Origin: an uncultured Anaerolineales bacterium
GTDB taxonomy: Bacteria > Chloroflexota > Anaerolineae > Aggregatilineales > Aggregatilineaceae
DNA length: 64,000 nt
Assembly (NCBI GenBank): GCA_937135955.1
Contig: CAKZOB010000073.1
Coordinates: 62,001 to 126,000, forward strand
Direction: 5' to 3'
Each line of letters begins with the position of its first letter. The stretch's first letter is position 1. The translations under genes were made by a program, and so were the position numbers. Below are positions 32,912-42,600 of this stretch, one piece after another. A model generated the notes under the pieces. That model was not told the origin of the DNA. It worked only from the letters and a program-made list of their open reading frames with translations, and did no database searches.

Positions 32912-33841
32912 TCACATCGCCAGGGTGAGCAGCAGCACGTCGTCTGCACTGCCCAGCTCATCGCCGGCGATCATGCGCACGCGCGTGTGCACGATCAGCA
33001 GCCCCGCGTCGAGCGTCGCGCGCACCAGCGTCATCTGTCGGGCGTTGACAGGTAGCACCAGCCCCATCAAATGTAGCCGTTCGGCATAGGTTTGCATCTC
33101 GCCGAGCAACTGCGGCCATAGCGAGGCCGCTTCGGGCAGGCAGGCGGCCACCTCGACCGTGAGATGAGTCTGCAACCCTTCGGGGCGGCGCACGCGGTGT
33201 CGCAGCGCAGCGAAAGCAACCGGCACGCCGTCCCGCTGCCAGACCAGCGTACGACCGGCTTCTTCGTCCTCCAGCCAGCGGGCGGCGGGGGTGGGGTCGA
33301 GGCCGAGCATCAGCCGGCTGGCAATGTCGCGCAGGGTGCTTCCCCCCTGCCACACTTCGAACGTCGTTTCGGGAGCAGAGTGCACCGCCCCCTGAAAGAG
33401 CAAGGTGAGCGCCCGCGGTTCCAGGCCCAGGCGCGTGTAAAGCGCGATATTCTTGCCGCTCTCCGGCATGGTTTCCAGCGCCAGCGTCTGACACCCAGCC
33501 TGGCGCAGCAGAGTCAATCCGGCGGCGATGACGGCGCGGCCCAGCCCGCGCCCCTGGTGCGACGGGGCCACAGCCAGCGTCCCCAGCCAGCCCAGCGATC
33601 CCCACACGTGCGTGAAGCAATAGCCGACCACCTGCCCCGGCGGTGACTCCACCACCACGCCCGGATAGGGGCGGCGGATGGCTGCGTTCATGTTCTCCAG
33701 TGTGCGCAGGCGCAGGGGGCGTACCAACTGACGCTGTTGGCGGCGATATTCTTCGAAGGCGTCGCGATCGATCTGCGCAATGACCTTGAGGTCAGCGGGG
33801 GTGATGATGCGCGTGCGGTAGGGCGGGCTGGTGAGCGACAT
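32912..33841 (-). CDS. GNAT-family N-acetyltransferase, probably two-domain
   Basis: 309 aa. The N-terminal GNAT domain (about 10-155) has the acetyl-CoA motif A VAPSHQGRGLGRAVI and LYTRLGLEP. The C-terminal half (about 165-305) has the strand-helix rhythm of a second, degenerate GNAT fold without the Q/RxxGxG/A motif. Substrate unknown. It stands alone, convergent with the dehydratase gene and separated from the PfkB/SIS genes by an eroded palindromic repeat. Confidence 0.83.
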   Translation of the reverse strand: MSLTSPPYRTRIITPADLKVIAQIDRDAFEEYRRQQRQLVRPLRLRTLENMNAAIRRPYPGVVVESPPGQVVGYCFTHVWGSLGWLGTLAVAPSHQGRGLGRAVIAAGLTLLRQAGCQTLALETMPESGKNIALYTRLGLEPRALTLLFQGAVHSAPETTFEVWQGGSTLRDIASRLMLGLDPTPAARWLEDEEAGRTLVWQRDGVPVAFAALRHRVRRPEGLQTHLTVEVAACLPEAASLWPQLLGEMQTYAERLHLMGLVLPVNARQMTLVRATLDAGLLIVHTRVRMIAGDELGSADDVLLLTLAM

Positions 33842-33942
33842 GAGGCAGGGCAGCTTCAGTTACTGGTCAGGATCGTCTTCATTGTCGGCCAGGCTGTGCG
33901 CTTGCGCAAGCGGGCGGGCGCGCCTGGCAGCGCAGCGGGCAA

Positions 33943-34018
33943 AATCACCACGGAGAACGCAGAGGGCACAGAGAAGGTGCAGAGAACGCCCTCGCCGCGC
34001 CCTCTGCGTCGCGGCGAT
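33943..34018 (-). repeat. Palindromic repeat (relative of the 14523 repeat)
   Basis: Arms AACGCAGAGGGCACAGAG and CCCTCTGCGTCGCGGCG flank a short centre. It ends exactly at the stop of the PfkB-like gene (34019), so insertion may have replaced the original gene end or terminator. Confidence 0.55.
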
Positions 34019-34945
34019 TCAAGAGACGATCGTCACACGCTCGCGCACCCAGGCGTAGCGCCGGGCGCGTTGCTGTTCCAGGTCGGGCGGCGGGTCGGCC
34101 ACGCCGGTCACTTCCAGCGAGAACGACGCGGCCACAGCGCCGTAGCAGGCCGCCGTCAGCAGATCGCCCGTCTCCACCCAACCCACCAGGAACGCGCCGC
34201 AATAGGTGTTGCCCGCGCCCGTCTGATCGATCACCTCTGGCACGGGCACAGCGGGCACGCGCAATAAGGTCTCCTGGCCGCGCTGCCCCACCAGAGACCC
34301 CTCCGCACCCATGCGCAACACCGCCACCTGCACACCATCGGCCAGCATGGCGCGCACCAACGCTGCCGGATCGTCGTCGCCATAGACCTGTGCCGCTTCC
34401 AGGTAGTTGGGCGAGACGATGTCCACCAGCGGCAGCCCCGCGCGGAATTCCCCCGCGTTTTGGGCGACCATGTACTGTTGCAGCGGTTCCCACAGCAGCG
34501 GCGCGCGGGGGAAAAGCGCGCGCCAGGCGGGCAGCGGCGCGGCGTCGGTGAGCAGGTACACCGCCCCTGCCCTGTGATAAGCGGCGGGTAGGCGTTCCGG
34601 CGTAGGGGCGTAGACGAACGGTTCGAGCACCTCCACGCGGAAAATCTCGGTGCGCTTGCCATCCCACTCGAAAAGTTGCCAGGCGCGCGCCTGCGGCAGG
34701 TCGAGCACCAGCAGGCCGCGCGTGTCGAAGTCGCGCTCCAGGCGCTGACGCGCTTCGTCCGGCAGGTCGTATCCGGCACAGGCGAAAATCCCCGCCCGTT
34801 GTCCCCAGATCAACATGCCCGCGGCGGCGTGCGTGACACCTCCGCCGAGCACACCCATGCGCGTCTGACCGTCGGGCTGCACGATATCGTCAATGATGAT
34901 CCCGCCCACACACACATAGGCGGGCGACTCGTCGCGCACGCTCAT
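34019..34945 (-). CDS. PfkB-family sugar kinase-like protein 1 (GAGN variant)
   Basis: 308 aa. Ribokinase fold: VCVGGIIIDDIVQPDG at the N-terminus, GVLGGGVTHAAAGMLIWG (substrate-binding Gly-Gly), SPNYLEAAQVYG, and the nucleotide-site signature VIDQTGAGNTYCGAFLVG. The usual GAGD carries the catalytic Asp; here it is Asn, as in the second copy at 37328, so kinase activity is uncertain. ATG 34945 overlaps the stop of the SIS gene (ATGA), which makes the pair translationally coupled; together they suggest processing of a phosphorylated or amino sugar. Confidence 0.85.
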   Translation of the reverse strand: MSVRDESPAYVCVGGIIIDDIVQPDGQTRMGVLGGGVTHAAAGMLIWGQRAGIFACAGYDLPDEARQRLERDFDTRGLLVLDLPQARAWQLFEWDGKRTEIFRVEVLEPFVYAPTPERLPAAYHRAGAVYLLTDAAPLPAWRALFPRAPLLWEPLQQYMVAQNAGEFRAGLPLVDIVSPNYLEAAQVYGDDDPAALVRAMLADGVQVAVLRMGAEGSLVGQRGQETLLRVPAVPVPEVIDQTGAGNTYCGAFLVGWVETGDLLTAACYGAVAASFSLEVTGVADPPPDLEQQRARRYAWVRERVTIVS

Positions 34946-36123
34946 GACTCCAGGTTGCGCAGTTCGTCCAGCGTTTCGATCAGGTGACTGTCGCGGATGC
35001 GGCTGGCCCCGTCGGCCCAATCTACGGTGCGCCCGCCGCCCCAGCCACGGAAATAGGTCTCGCCCAAGGCGACGGTGCGCTCTGCCGCCAGCAATTCGCC
35101 GGGGATGCTGAAGACCAGCGGCGCGAACGCCTCGCGCACTTTGCCCCTGACCAGCAGGACATGATCCACGTAAGCGCGGATGGCGGTCTCATCTTCCGGC
35201 AGCACGCCGATCACCCGCCGCCCGATGGACTGTGCCGCCCGCGCGACTTCAGCCATCCGATCGGCATCGCGCGCGCCCGCGCTGATCAGCACGGTGGGCG
35301 TGTCGGCGCGGCGCGAGAAATATTGCAGGTGTGCCCATTCCTCCGTCTCCTGGGCCATGGCCGGGTCGCCGCTGGCCTCGAGCATCTTGGCCGCGCTGAA
35401 CATGGCCACGCCGTAGAGCGGCCCGGCTCCCACATAGACGAATTCGGGGATATCCGTCCAGGTTTGCATCAGCTCATGTGCGACCGGCTCACACGCCTGA
35501 ATGGTCGCCTCCATGATGTCCGCCTGCGCGGACAGTTCGGCCCGCAATGCGTCGGCCCTGGCCGTGGTCAGGTGACCGCGCACTTCGCCGATGCGGATCG
35601 CCGCCATATAAAGCGCCATCTGCGAGGCCAGGTAGGAGCGCACGCCGGGCACCACCATCCCCGCCAACTCGTCGGGCAGCGGCGGGACGGTGGTCTTGAA
35701 GACGCGCTCGGCAGCCCCCGCCAGCGGCGCGCTGGGGGCACCCGTCAGGGCGACGGCCACTGCTCCCGCCTGACGGGCCAGGCGCAGCGCCTCGATGGTG
35801 CGGCTGACCACGCCGGACACCGACACCGCGATCACCAGGTTGGTCTTGGGGCCAGTAGCGGGCAGGAAGGGGACAACGTAGCGGCTGAAGGTCAGCGAAC
35901 TGACGGCCTGTGTGGGCACGCCCGCGAACAGGTTGAAGGCCAGTTCCGCGCCGACGGGCGCGTGGTAGCTATCGCCGCAGCCGACCAGGTAGATGCGCTT
36001 GACGGATGTGCACGTCTCGAAGTCGAACGTCGCGCGCGCGGATTCGTCGAATGGTTTGGCGATGGCGCGTACCAGGTCGGGCAGGGTGTCTATTTGCTGG
36101 TGCATAGGCGAGCGCGTAGTCAT
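34942..36123 (-). CDS. SIS-domain sugar isomerase/deglycase-like protein (GlmS C-terminal / FrlB / AgaS type)
   Basis: 393 aa. Two SIS domains: the first (about 35-190) with IYLVGCGDSYHAPVGAELAF and VIAVSVSGVVSRTIEALRLA, the second (about 220-375) with FVYVGAGPLYGVAMFSAAKM and AQETEEWAHLQYF. No glutaminase domain, so not a complete GlmS; it resembles proteins that isomerise or deglycate fructosamine- or hexosamine-6-phosphates. AGGAGG precedes the ATG. It heads a coupled pair with a PfkB-like gene, as deglycase and kinase do in fructosamine catabolism; the substrate remains a guess. Confidence 0.85.
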   Translation of the reverse strand: MTTRSPMHQQIDTLPDLVRAIAKPFDESARATFDFETCTSVKRIYLVGCGDSYHAPVGAELAFNLFAGVPTQAVSSLTFSRYVVPFLPATGPKTNLVIAVSVSGVVSRTIEALRLARQAGAVAVALTGAPSAPLAGAAERVFKTTVPPLPDELAGMVVPGVRSYLASQMALYMAAIRIGEVRGHLTTARADALRAELSAQADIMEATIQACEPVAHELMQTWTDIPEFVYVGAGPLYGVAMFSAAKMLEASGDPAMAQETEEWAHLQYFSRRADTPTVLISAGARDADRMAEVARAAQSIGRRVIGVLPEDETAIRAYVDHVLLVRGKVREAFAPLVFSIPGELLAAERTVALGETYFRGWGGGRTVDWADGASRIRDSHLIETLDELRNLES

Positions 36124-36241
36124 GAAACCTCCTGTGCAGTAGCGGTTTGCCGTACAAGGTCATTCGCAGGTATGTTTGATCCAGGCATATAGCCTCTCTT
36201 TCACCTGGGCGATCATAACACCAAACGAAAGGAGACCTGTA

Positions 36242-36589
36242 GTGACACCTGCCGCCAATACCGTGATTCTCGTCACCCGCGACGGCATGGGCGACGCCGC
36301 CCCCGAACTGCGTCACACCCTGCTCTGCAAGTACTTCCAGATTCTGCTAGACGACGGCAAACTGCCCGCGGCGGTGTGTTTCTACGCCGAGGGCGTCCGG
36401 CTCGCCTGCGCTGGCTCTCCGGCGCTGGACGTGTTACGGGCACTGGAAGCCGCAGGTGTACGGCTAATCGTGTGCACAACCTGCCTCAACTTTTATGGCC
36501 TGACCGAACAGCGCGCCGTCGGGCTGGCGGGCGGCATGGGCGATATCGTCGAGGCCCAGTGGCAAGCGGACAAGGTGATCACCATCTGA
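36242..36589 (+). CDS. DsrE-family protein resembling the C-terminal domain of selenium-associated YedF
   Basis: 115 aa from GTG 36242 (AGGAGA 6 bases upstream). Layout: VILVTRDGMGDAAPELRHTLLCKYFQIL, then AAVCFYAEGVRLACAGSPALDVLRALEAAGV, LIVCTTCLNFYGL and VGLAGGMGDIVEAQ (shown here only in part). The CTTC-LNFYGL and VG-x3-M-DIV features match the DsrE domain of YedF, a family that in many genomes co-occurs with selenium-utilisation genes; the TusA/SirA N-terminal domain is absent. The reactive Cys pair is intact. Divergent from the SIS gene. Simple DsrE sulfur-transfer roles remain possible. Confidence 0.75.
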   Translation: MTPAANTVILVTRDGMGDAAPELRHTLLCKYFQILLDDGKLPAAVCFYAEGVRLACAGSPALDVLRALEAAGVRLIVCTTCLNFYGLTEQRAVGLAGGMGDIVEAQWQADKVITI

Positions 36590-36606
36590 ACCGCAATCAA
36601 GGTTGC

Positions 36607-37350
36607 TCATACACCTTGTCTTTTGAAAAAACGTCGGCCTAAAGACCGCAACATATGCTGTGTGCTCCACCAGAGACCCGCTGGACTGACGATCACTTGG
36701 CGGGTACGAAGCGACATAGGAGGGTTAGGAGAAATGCCAAAAGGTGTCAATTTGCGCATAATACCCATGCCCGTGCTACCAAAGTGATACTCCAGGAACA
36801 GGTGATCCTCGTTAGCATAGAAAAACTCTCTGATTACCTGAGCAACGCCGATCGCTTCAAATTCATGGCGGGGGTTGTCCTTGCGCTGACCAGGTAGATA
36901 CGGCGTAGGATCGACATCATGAAAAGTGATGAACCCCCCTGCCTTGACGTAAGAGAACCACTTCATCAGCAGACGTAGCACATGTTCTCGACGATGCAGG
37001 CTGTCAATATGCAGAAGATCAATTCCTGAGGCGAGGGCTGGAGCCTGAGCCAAAACATCGCCAATCGCCTGATCGTTCTGCTGAATAAACGTCCAGGCTT
37101 CGGACTCAGCCACGTCAGAGCAATCGCGAATATCAACTGAGTAAAGGTGGCCGCCGGTTTTCTCACAGGCGGTTAGCAACACACAGGTCGAGCGCCCTTT
37201 ATCAACGCCAAATTCCAGGACAATAGGTCGTTCCATTGTTACTACCAGATGATAAAGCTTCATGTGGTGCGTGGCGATTTTCCCTTCCAATCCTGGTTGG
37301 TATTCCTGTCTCTGCAACTCATCGAAGTCAAAGTGTTTGCAGTGAGCCAT
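36607..37350 (-). CDS. Class I methyltransferase (cephalosporin-hydroxylase / MT_24-like fold)
   Basis: 247 aa. VLEFGVDKGRSTCVLLTA (SAM loop), LYSVDIRDCSD (acidic residue after strand 2), DLLHIDSLHRREHVLRLL (HID..H metal/substrate motif) and VKAGGFITFHDVDPT are typical of small-molecule or sugar methyltransferases in this group. Base composition is visibly lower in GC than neighbours, with less third-position G/C, suggesting later acquisition. Its ATG lies inside the end of the PfkB-like gene (23-base overlap), with AGAGGAAAGG upstream. The partner substrate may be a surface glycan, by context only. Confidence 0.78.
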   Translation of the reverse strand: MAHCKHFDFDELQRQEYQPGLEGKIATHHMKLYHLVVTMERPIVLEFGVDKGRSTCVLLTACEKTGGHLYSVDIRDCSDVAESEAWTFIQQNDQAIGDVLAQAPALASGIDLLHIDSLHRREHVLRLLMKWFSYVKAGGFITFHDVDPTPYLPGQRKDNPRHEFEAIGVAQVIREFFYANEDHLFLEYHFGSTGMGIMRKLTPFGISPNPPMSLRTRQVIVSPAGLWWSTQHMLRSLGRRFFKRQGV

Positions 37351-38299
37351 TTTGCCTTTCCTCTGGAGTAACTGTCTCGATTTTCAGCGGGCGCGACCCC
37401 GCCCGCGCCTCAGCCAGCCGACGGGCGTAGTCGGCGGGATCGGGCAGCGCAGCGGGCAGCCCCACCTGTTCGACCAGATACGACGCGACAACGACCGCAT
37501 GACAGGCGGCCTCGGCCAGATCATCGTCCAGGCGAGCGAGCAGCGCTCCGCAGAAGGCGTTGCCCGCCCCGACAGCATCTATCACCGTCGTCTGCACGGC
37601 AGGGATATGCACCCCGTACCCTTCCGACAGATTCCACACGTCCGCCCCGTGCGGACCGCGGCGCAACGCCAGCACCCCCCCGCCGAGCGCACGAAAGCGC
37701 CCCAGCATCGCGCCGTAGTCGGTCAAACCGGTCAGGCGCGTCGCCTCCTCCCAGTTGGGCGAGAAGACGGCGCACGCCGTCAGCAGCGCGCGCAGCATCT
37801 CGTCGTCGAGCGGCTGCTGTGGCGGGCGGAACGGCTCCAGGCTGACTCGCTTCCCCTGGCTGGTCAACTCGGCGGCGAAGGCGGGCGCAGCGGGATCGTC
37901 GGGATGGATGCCCCAATGAAAGTGCCGCGCCGCGCGATATGGCTCCGGCAGCACGTCCCAACACCGCGCCAGTTGCACACCCAGCGACTCCGGCGGCACG
38001 CGCCATACCTGCACCCGCCGTCCGTCGGTCTCAGTCACCTGCCAGGCGCGCGGCGTGGGCAGGTCGGTGCGGCGCAGACCGCCAAGGTCTATGCCAACGG
38101 CCATCAGCGGCGCGAGCAGGCTTTCGTCCAGATCGTCGCCCACACCGGCCACCAACCCCACCGCTGCGCCAGACCCCAGCGCCGCCGCCATGCCCCACGC
38201 GGTTTGCGGGCCGCCGCCGCCCAGCACGCCCATGCGCGTTGTCCCGTCGGGGAAGACGATGTCGTCCAGGATGATGCCGAAGGTCACGAAGTCAATCAC
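37328..38299 (-). CDS. PfkB-family sugar kinase-like protein 2 (GAGN variant)
   Basis: 323 aa, GTG start with AGGAG 8 bases upstream. A paralog of the gene at 34019: FGIILDDIVFPDGTTRMG versus VGGIIIDDIVQPDGQTRMG-like N-terminus, GVLGGGGPQTAWGMA, SPNWEEATRLTG, and VIDAVGAGNAFCGALLA. The catalytic Asp of GAGD is again Asn. The N-terminal FPDGTTRMGVLGGGG phrase recalls the MAK32-like PfkB subgroup. Substrate unknown. Its end overlaps the methyltransferase gene start. Confidence 0.85.
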   Translation of the reverse strand: MIDFVTFGIILDDIVFPDGTTRMGVLGGGGPQTAWGMAAALGSGAAVGLVAGVGDDLDESLLAPLMAVGIDLGGLRRTDLPTPRAWQVTETDGRRVQVWRVPPESLGVQLARCWDVLPEPYRAARHFHWGIHPDDPAAPAFAAELTSQGKRVSLEPFRPPQQPLDDEMLRALLTACAVFSPNWEEATRLTGLTDYGAMLGRFRALGGGVLALRRGPHGADVWNLSEGYGVHIPAVQTTVIDAVGAGNAFCGALLARLDDDLAEAACHAVVVASYLVEQVGLPAALPDPADYARRLAEARAGSRPLKIETVTPEERQNGSLQTL

Positions 38300-38427
38300 G
38301 CCCTAGCTCCTGTAGCGGTTCGCAGTAGATCGGTCTTCAACGATCGGCTTCCGGCGGCCCGTCAATACCAGCTTGTGAGGGGCAGGTCACCGTCTGTGAG
38401 CGTAAGCTGAAAACCACGCCCGCGGGT

Positions 38428-39228
38428 TCATTCTTTGCGGCGGGGCGGGGTGTCTGGTAGCCAGCCGAAGGGCACGTCTTCCTCGGCCCAGGCGTCTTCC
38501 TGCGTCCATGAGATACGCGCAGAACGTTCCTCGCGCCGTGACTGGGCGCGGTGCAGTCGCCCCAGGCGACGCAGGTCGCCGGCATACAGACGGCGATCGC
38601 GCACCAGGTCGGGGTGCAGGGTCGCATGCGCGATGGCCTCCGCCACAATGTCCACCGGTAGTGGTGCGCGCCGTCCGATCAACACCCGCAAGACCGGCAG
38701 CCCGCCGATCCACGACAGGGCGCTGAAGAACGCCCCGCCGGGTTGCCCGCGATCGAAGACCAGGGGCGCGCGCACAATCGTCCAGCGCAATCCGCTACCG
38801 CGCAGGTAGTCTTCGGCTTCGCGCTTGCTGCGCAGGTATTCGGCGGGCACGCCGGGGGGCTTGCCCGCCGCGCTGAGCAACACGAAATGCGGCACGCCGT
38901 CGCTGACCGCCATGCTGATGACGTTGCGGGCCGAGACCAGATTGATCTGCTGATAGGTGAGGCCGCGCGCAGGTTCGGCGCGTAAACTCCCCACCAGGTG
39001 CACGACGACGCCGTGCCCGCGCGAACGTCCACGCAGACTGGGCAGGTTCCACACGTCGCCGATGACCACGTGTACATGCTGGTGCAGAGTGCCGAGTTTG
39101 TCCTCCTGATCCGGATGCACCAGCATGGTCACTTCTGCGCCTGCCTCCAGCAATGCCAGCACCACGCGCAGGCCGACGAATCCCGTCCCCCCGGTCACGA
39201 ATACGCGATTCCAGTTCCGCCTGTGCAT
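38428..39228 (-). CDS. NAD(P)-binding atypical SDR / NmrA-like protein
   Basis: 266 aa. VFVTGGTGFVGLRVVLALL gives the GGxGxxG dinucleotide loop; DVWNLPSLRGRSRGHGVVVHL, then FVLLSAAGKPPGVPAEYLRSKREAE (YLRSK, a YxxxK-like pair) and WTIVRAPLVFDRGQ follow, as in NDUFA9-like and NmrA-like atypical SDRs that act as redox sensors or quinone-linked chaperones. The C-terminus is an Arg/Glu-rich tail. Not clearly linked to neighbours. GAGGAG precedes the ATG closely. Confidence 0.82.
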   Translation of the reverse strand: MHRRNWNRVFVTGGTGFVGLRVVLALLEAGAEVTMLVHPDQEDKLGTLHQHVHVVIGDVWNLPSLRGRSRGHGVVVHLVGSLRAEPARGLTYQQINLVSARNVISMAVSDGVPHFVLLSAAGKPPGVPAEYLRSKREAEDYLRGSGLRWTIVRAPLVFDRGQPGGAFFSALSWIGGLPVLRVLIGRRAPLPVDIVAEAIAHATLHPDLVRDRRLYAGDLRRLGRLHRAQSRREERSARISWTQEDAWAEEDVPFGWLPDTPPRRKE

Positions 39229-39360
39229 GGCTCCTCAACCTGCCTGGCAAACGCCGGGCCGGTCACTCCGGCCCTCGCGAACTCATTCTAACCGCGCGAC
39301 GGGGGGCGGTCAATTGCGTGCTGGGCGCGGGGGCGGGTGTATCTCGCGCCAGGGACTGAG

Positions 39361-39432
39361 CTTCACCGCCGAGACGCCGAGAACGCGGAGACTCTGGGAC
39401 ATTCTGGGCGATCTCTGTGTGCCCAGCGGTTA
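39361..39432 (+). repeat. Eroded palindromic repeat in the 39229-39634 gap
   Basis: CACCGCCGAGACGCCGAGAA and GATCTCTGTGTGCCCAGCGG are the eroded arms of the 14523-type palindrome. The rest of the gap is GC-rich with no reading frame of note. A TACAAT (39563-39568) may be the -10 box for the kinase gene; its -35 is poor. Confidence 0.5.
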
Positions 39433-39634
39433 GGGCCACTGCTCCACAGCGCCAACGCGCCCGCAGCGCAAACTCGGTTCGCCAGATAGGGGTATCCCTG
39501 GTAACATAAAGGCTGGGGGAAGAGCAAAGGGGCGGGGTGAGTCGTCTGCGCGACCCGCGTTGTACAATGCACTGTGCGGCGCGAGTTTGCATCGCCCGCT
39601 CTCTTGGCGACTATCAGCCTGTCAGGATTGTACC

Positions 39635-42600
39635 ATGACCGCCGGAGAAAAGAGTCTGCTGCCCGATGCCCTGACCGACGAGAATCCCAATCCGGTGCTC
39701 AGCGCCAATCGGGATGGGCAGGTGCTCTATCGCAACCGGGCAGCGCGCGCCATGCTCAGCGGGCAGGGTTACACAGTGACCGTGCCCGATGAGTGGTTGC
39801 CCGCGCTGAGCAAGGCCCTGGAGGGCGAGCAGATCGTCGAGGTCGAGTGGCATGCCGGGGCGCGCACCTACGCCTGTAAGTTCGCGCCCAGTGCGGGCGG
39901 CGAGCGGGCCAATGTATACTGCACCGATATCACCGCGCACAAGCAGACGGCGCGCGCCTTGCGCGAAAGCGAGGCGCGCTACCGCACAGTGGTCGCGGCT
40001 CTGTCCGAGGGCATCATCCTGCAAGACCGCGACGGCGTCATCCGCGCCAGCAACGCCAGCGCCGAGCGCATCCTGGGACTGTCGCTCGATCAGATGATGG
40101 GCCGCGCTCCGCTCGACCCGCGCTGGCGGGCGATGGGCGAAGACGGCACCCCCTTCGCCAGCCCCTTCCAACCGGCTATGGTCACACTGCGCACCGGACA
40201 ACCGCAGGCGCACGTGATCATGGGCATTCAAAAGCCGGACGAAGCGCTCACCTGGGTGTCGGTCAACACTGAGCCGGTCTTCCTGCCCGGCGACAATCAC
40301 CCTTACGCGGTGGTGATTTCCCTCTTCGATATCACCGAGCAAAAACAGGCTGAGGCCGCCCTGCGCGACAAAGAGACACGCCTGCAGGCTATCGTCGAGA
40401 CGGCGGCGGAGGGCATCATCACTTTCAACCAAGAGGGGTTGATCGAGTCGTTCAATCAGGCGGCGGCGCGCATTTTTGGATACCGCCCCGAAGAAGTGAT
40501 CGGCCAGAGCATCGGCGTGCTCTTGCCGGAACTGCTCAAGGGCCACGAACCCGCCGTTGCCGATATGCTCTCTGGTGGCACGCAGCGGGTGATCGGTCGT
40601 GGGCGCGAGTTGACCGGTCGGCGCAAAGATGGGACGGGCGTCCCCCTGCACGTGGCCGTTGTCGAGGTGTGGTTGGGTGGGCAACGGTTGTTCACCGGCT
40701 TCGTGCGCGACATCAGCGAGCAGCTTCGTGCCGAAGAAGCCCTGCGCCGTAGCGAAGAGCAACTGCGTTCGCTCATCGCCTCGCTGGAGGATCAGGTCGT
40801 CTCCATAGACCTGGACGGGCGCATCCTGGTCTATCATTCTGGCGCGGATGTGGCGCACGACACACCGATCACCCCGCCCGAGGCGCTGGTAGGCAAGCCC
40901 TTTCACAAAGTCCTGCCGCCGGAACTGGTGACGCCTCTGGCCCGCACCCTGGAGCGGGTCTCCAGCACGCTGCAAACCGATCAGTTCGAATACAGCCTGC
41001 TGGTCGATCGGCAGCGCCGCTACTACACCGGGCGCGTGTCGCCGCTGATCAGCCCGCGCGTGGAATTGATCGGCTATACGCTGGTCATTAACGATGTCAC
41101 CGAGAGCGTGCGTGCCCAGCAACGGCAGGAACATCTGCTGGCCGTCGAACAGCTCAACCGCACTATCTCTGCCAGCTTCATGCGCAGCGACGATCCAGAA
41201 GACACCATTACCCAGGTGTTGCAGCAAATGGGCGAATTCTTCGCCGTCTCGCGGGCCTGTATCTTCCGCTACCGGCTCGATCAGCGCGTGATGGACAACA
41301 CGCACGAATGGTGCGCCGCGGGCGTGCCCTCGCTGCTTTACCAGCGCCAGGGTATACCCTATGACGACATCATGCCTTCGTGGTCGCCGGTGTTGCATCA
41401 GCAGGGCATCATCGCCGCGCAGGAGGTGGCCGAGCTGCCTGCTGATATTCAGGCGTTCTTCCTGACCCAGGGCGTTGCCAGTCTGGTGGTGCTGCCCATC
41501 TACGGCAAGACGCGCCTGGAAGGGTTCGTCAGCCTGGAAGATGTGCACGGTCCGCGCGTCTGGGAGCCGGAACTGATCGCCACGCTGCGTACGGTTGCCG
41601 AAAGCTATGCCCGTGTGCTCGAACGCCAGCAGACCGAGCGCGAGATGATGCGCGCTCGTGACGAGGCGTTGCGGCTGGTGCGCCTGAAGAGTCAGTTCCT
41701 GTCGAATATCAGTTACGAGATTCGCACGCCCATGACCGGCGTGCTGGGCATGTTGGAGCTGCTGCTGGAGTCGCGGCTCGATGACGAACAGCGCGGCTTC
41801 GCGGTAGATGCCTATCAGAGCGCGGTCAGTCTGTTGCAGTTGATTGACAATATCCTCGACTTCTCGCAACTGGAGACCGGGCGCATCGAACTGGAAAGCC
41901 ATCCACTGGACGTGCGCGCGCTGGTGGCCGAAATCAAGGATCGCTATACGCCCCTGGCCCTGGAAAAACAACTCGATCTGATCGCCTACGTGGACGATAA
42001 CATGCCTGCGCAGGTGCTGGGCGATCCGGCGCGGCTCTCGCAGGTGCTGAGCAATCTGGTGGACAACGCCCTGAAGTTCACCCAGGAAGGCGATGTCTAC
42101 CTCTCGGTACACCTGGCCAGCGCCAACGACAATCAGTGCCGCCTGCGCTTCCAGGTGAGCGATACGGGCATCGGCATTGCCCGCGCAGAGATCGGGCGGT
42201 TGTTCGACGCCTTCGTGCAGGGCAACGGCTCGATCGCCCGCGCGCGCGGCGGGGCCGGGCTGGGGCTGGCCATCAGCCGTCAGTTGGTGCGCCTGATGGG
42301 GAGCGATATCCAGGTGCATAGCGAGCCAGGCCAGGGCAGCACCTTCGAGTTCACGCTCACCCTGCCGCTGCCCAAGGCATCTGCTGAGCCGACGCCGCGC
42401 CACCAGACGCCCAATGTACCTTCTGCCGATGCTGCCCCCTCAGGTCACGGGTGCGTGCTGATCGCCGACGACGACCCCGTCACCCGGCAGTTCACGGCGC
42501 GGGTGCTGGCGCAGAGCGGCTATGAGATCGTCACGGTGACGGGCGGGCGGGAGACTTTGGAACGCCTGGCGCAGGAGCGTTTCGGGCTGATCCTGCTGGA

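Noticed and set aside
39614-42403. Long open frame on the minus strand inside the hybrid kinase
   Set aside because: Its product is rich in His, Gln and Arg with no domain. The plus-strand reading gives full PAS/HisKA/HATPase domains. In high-GC DNA such antisense frames are usual.
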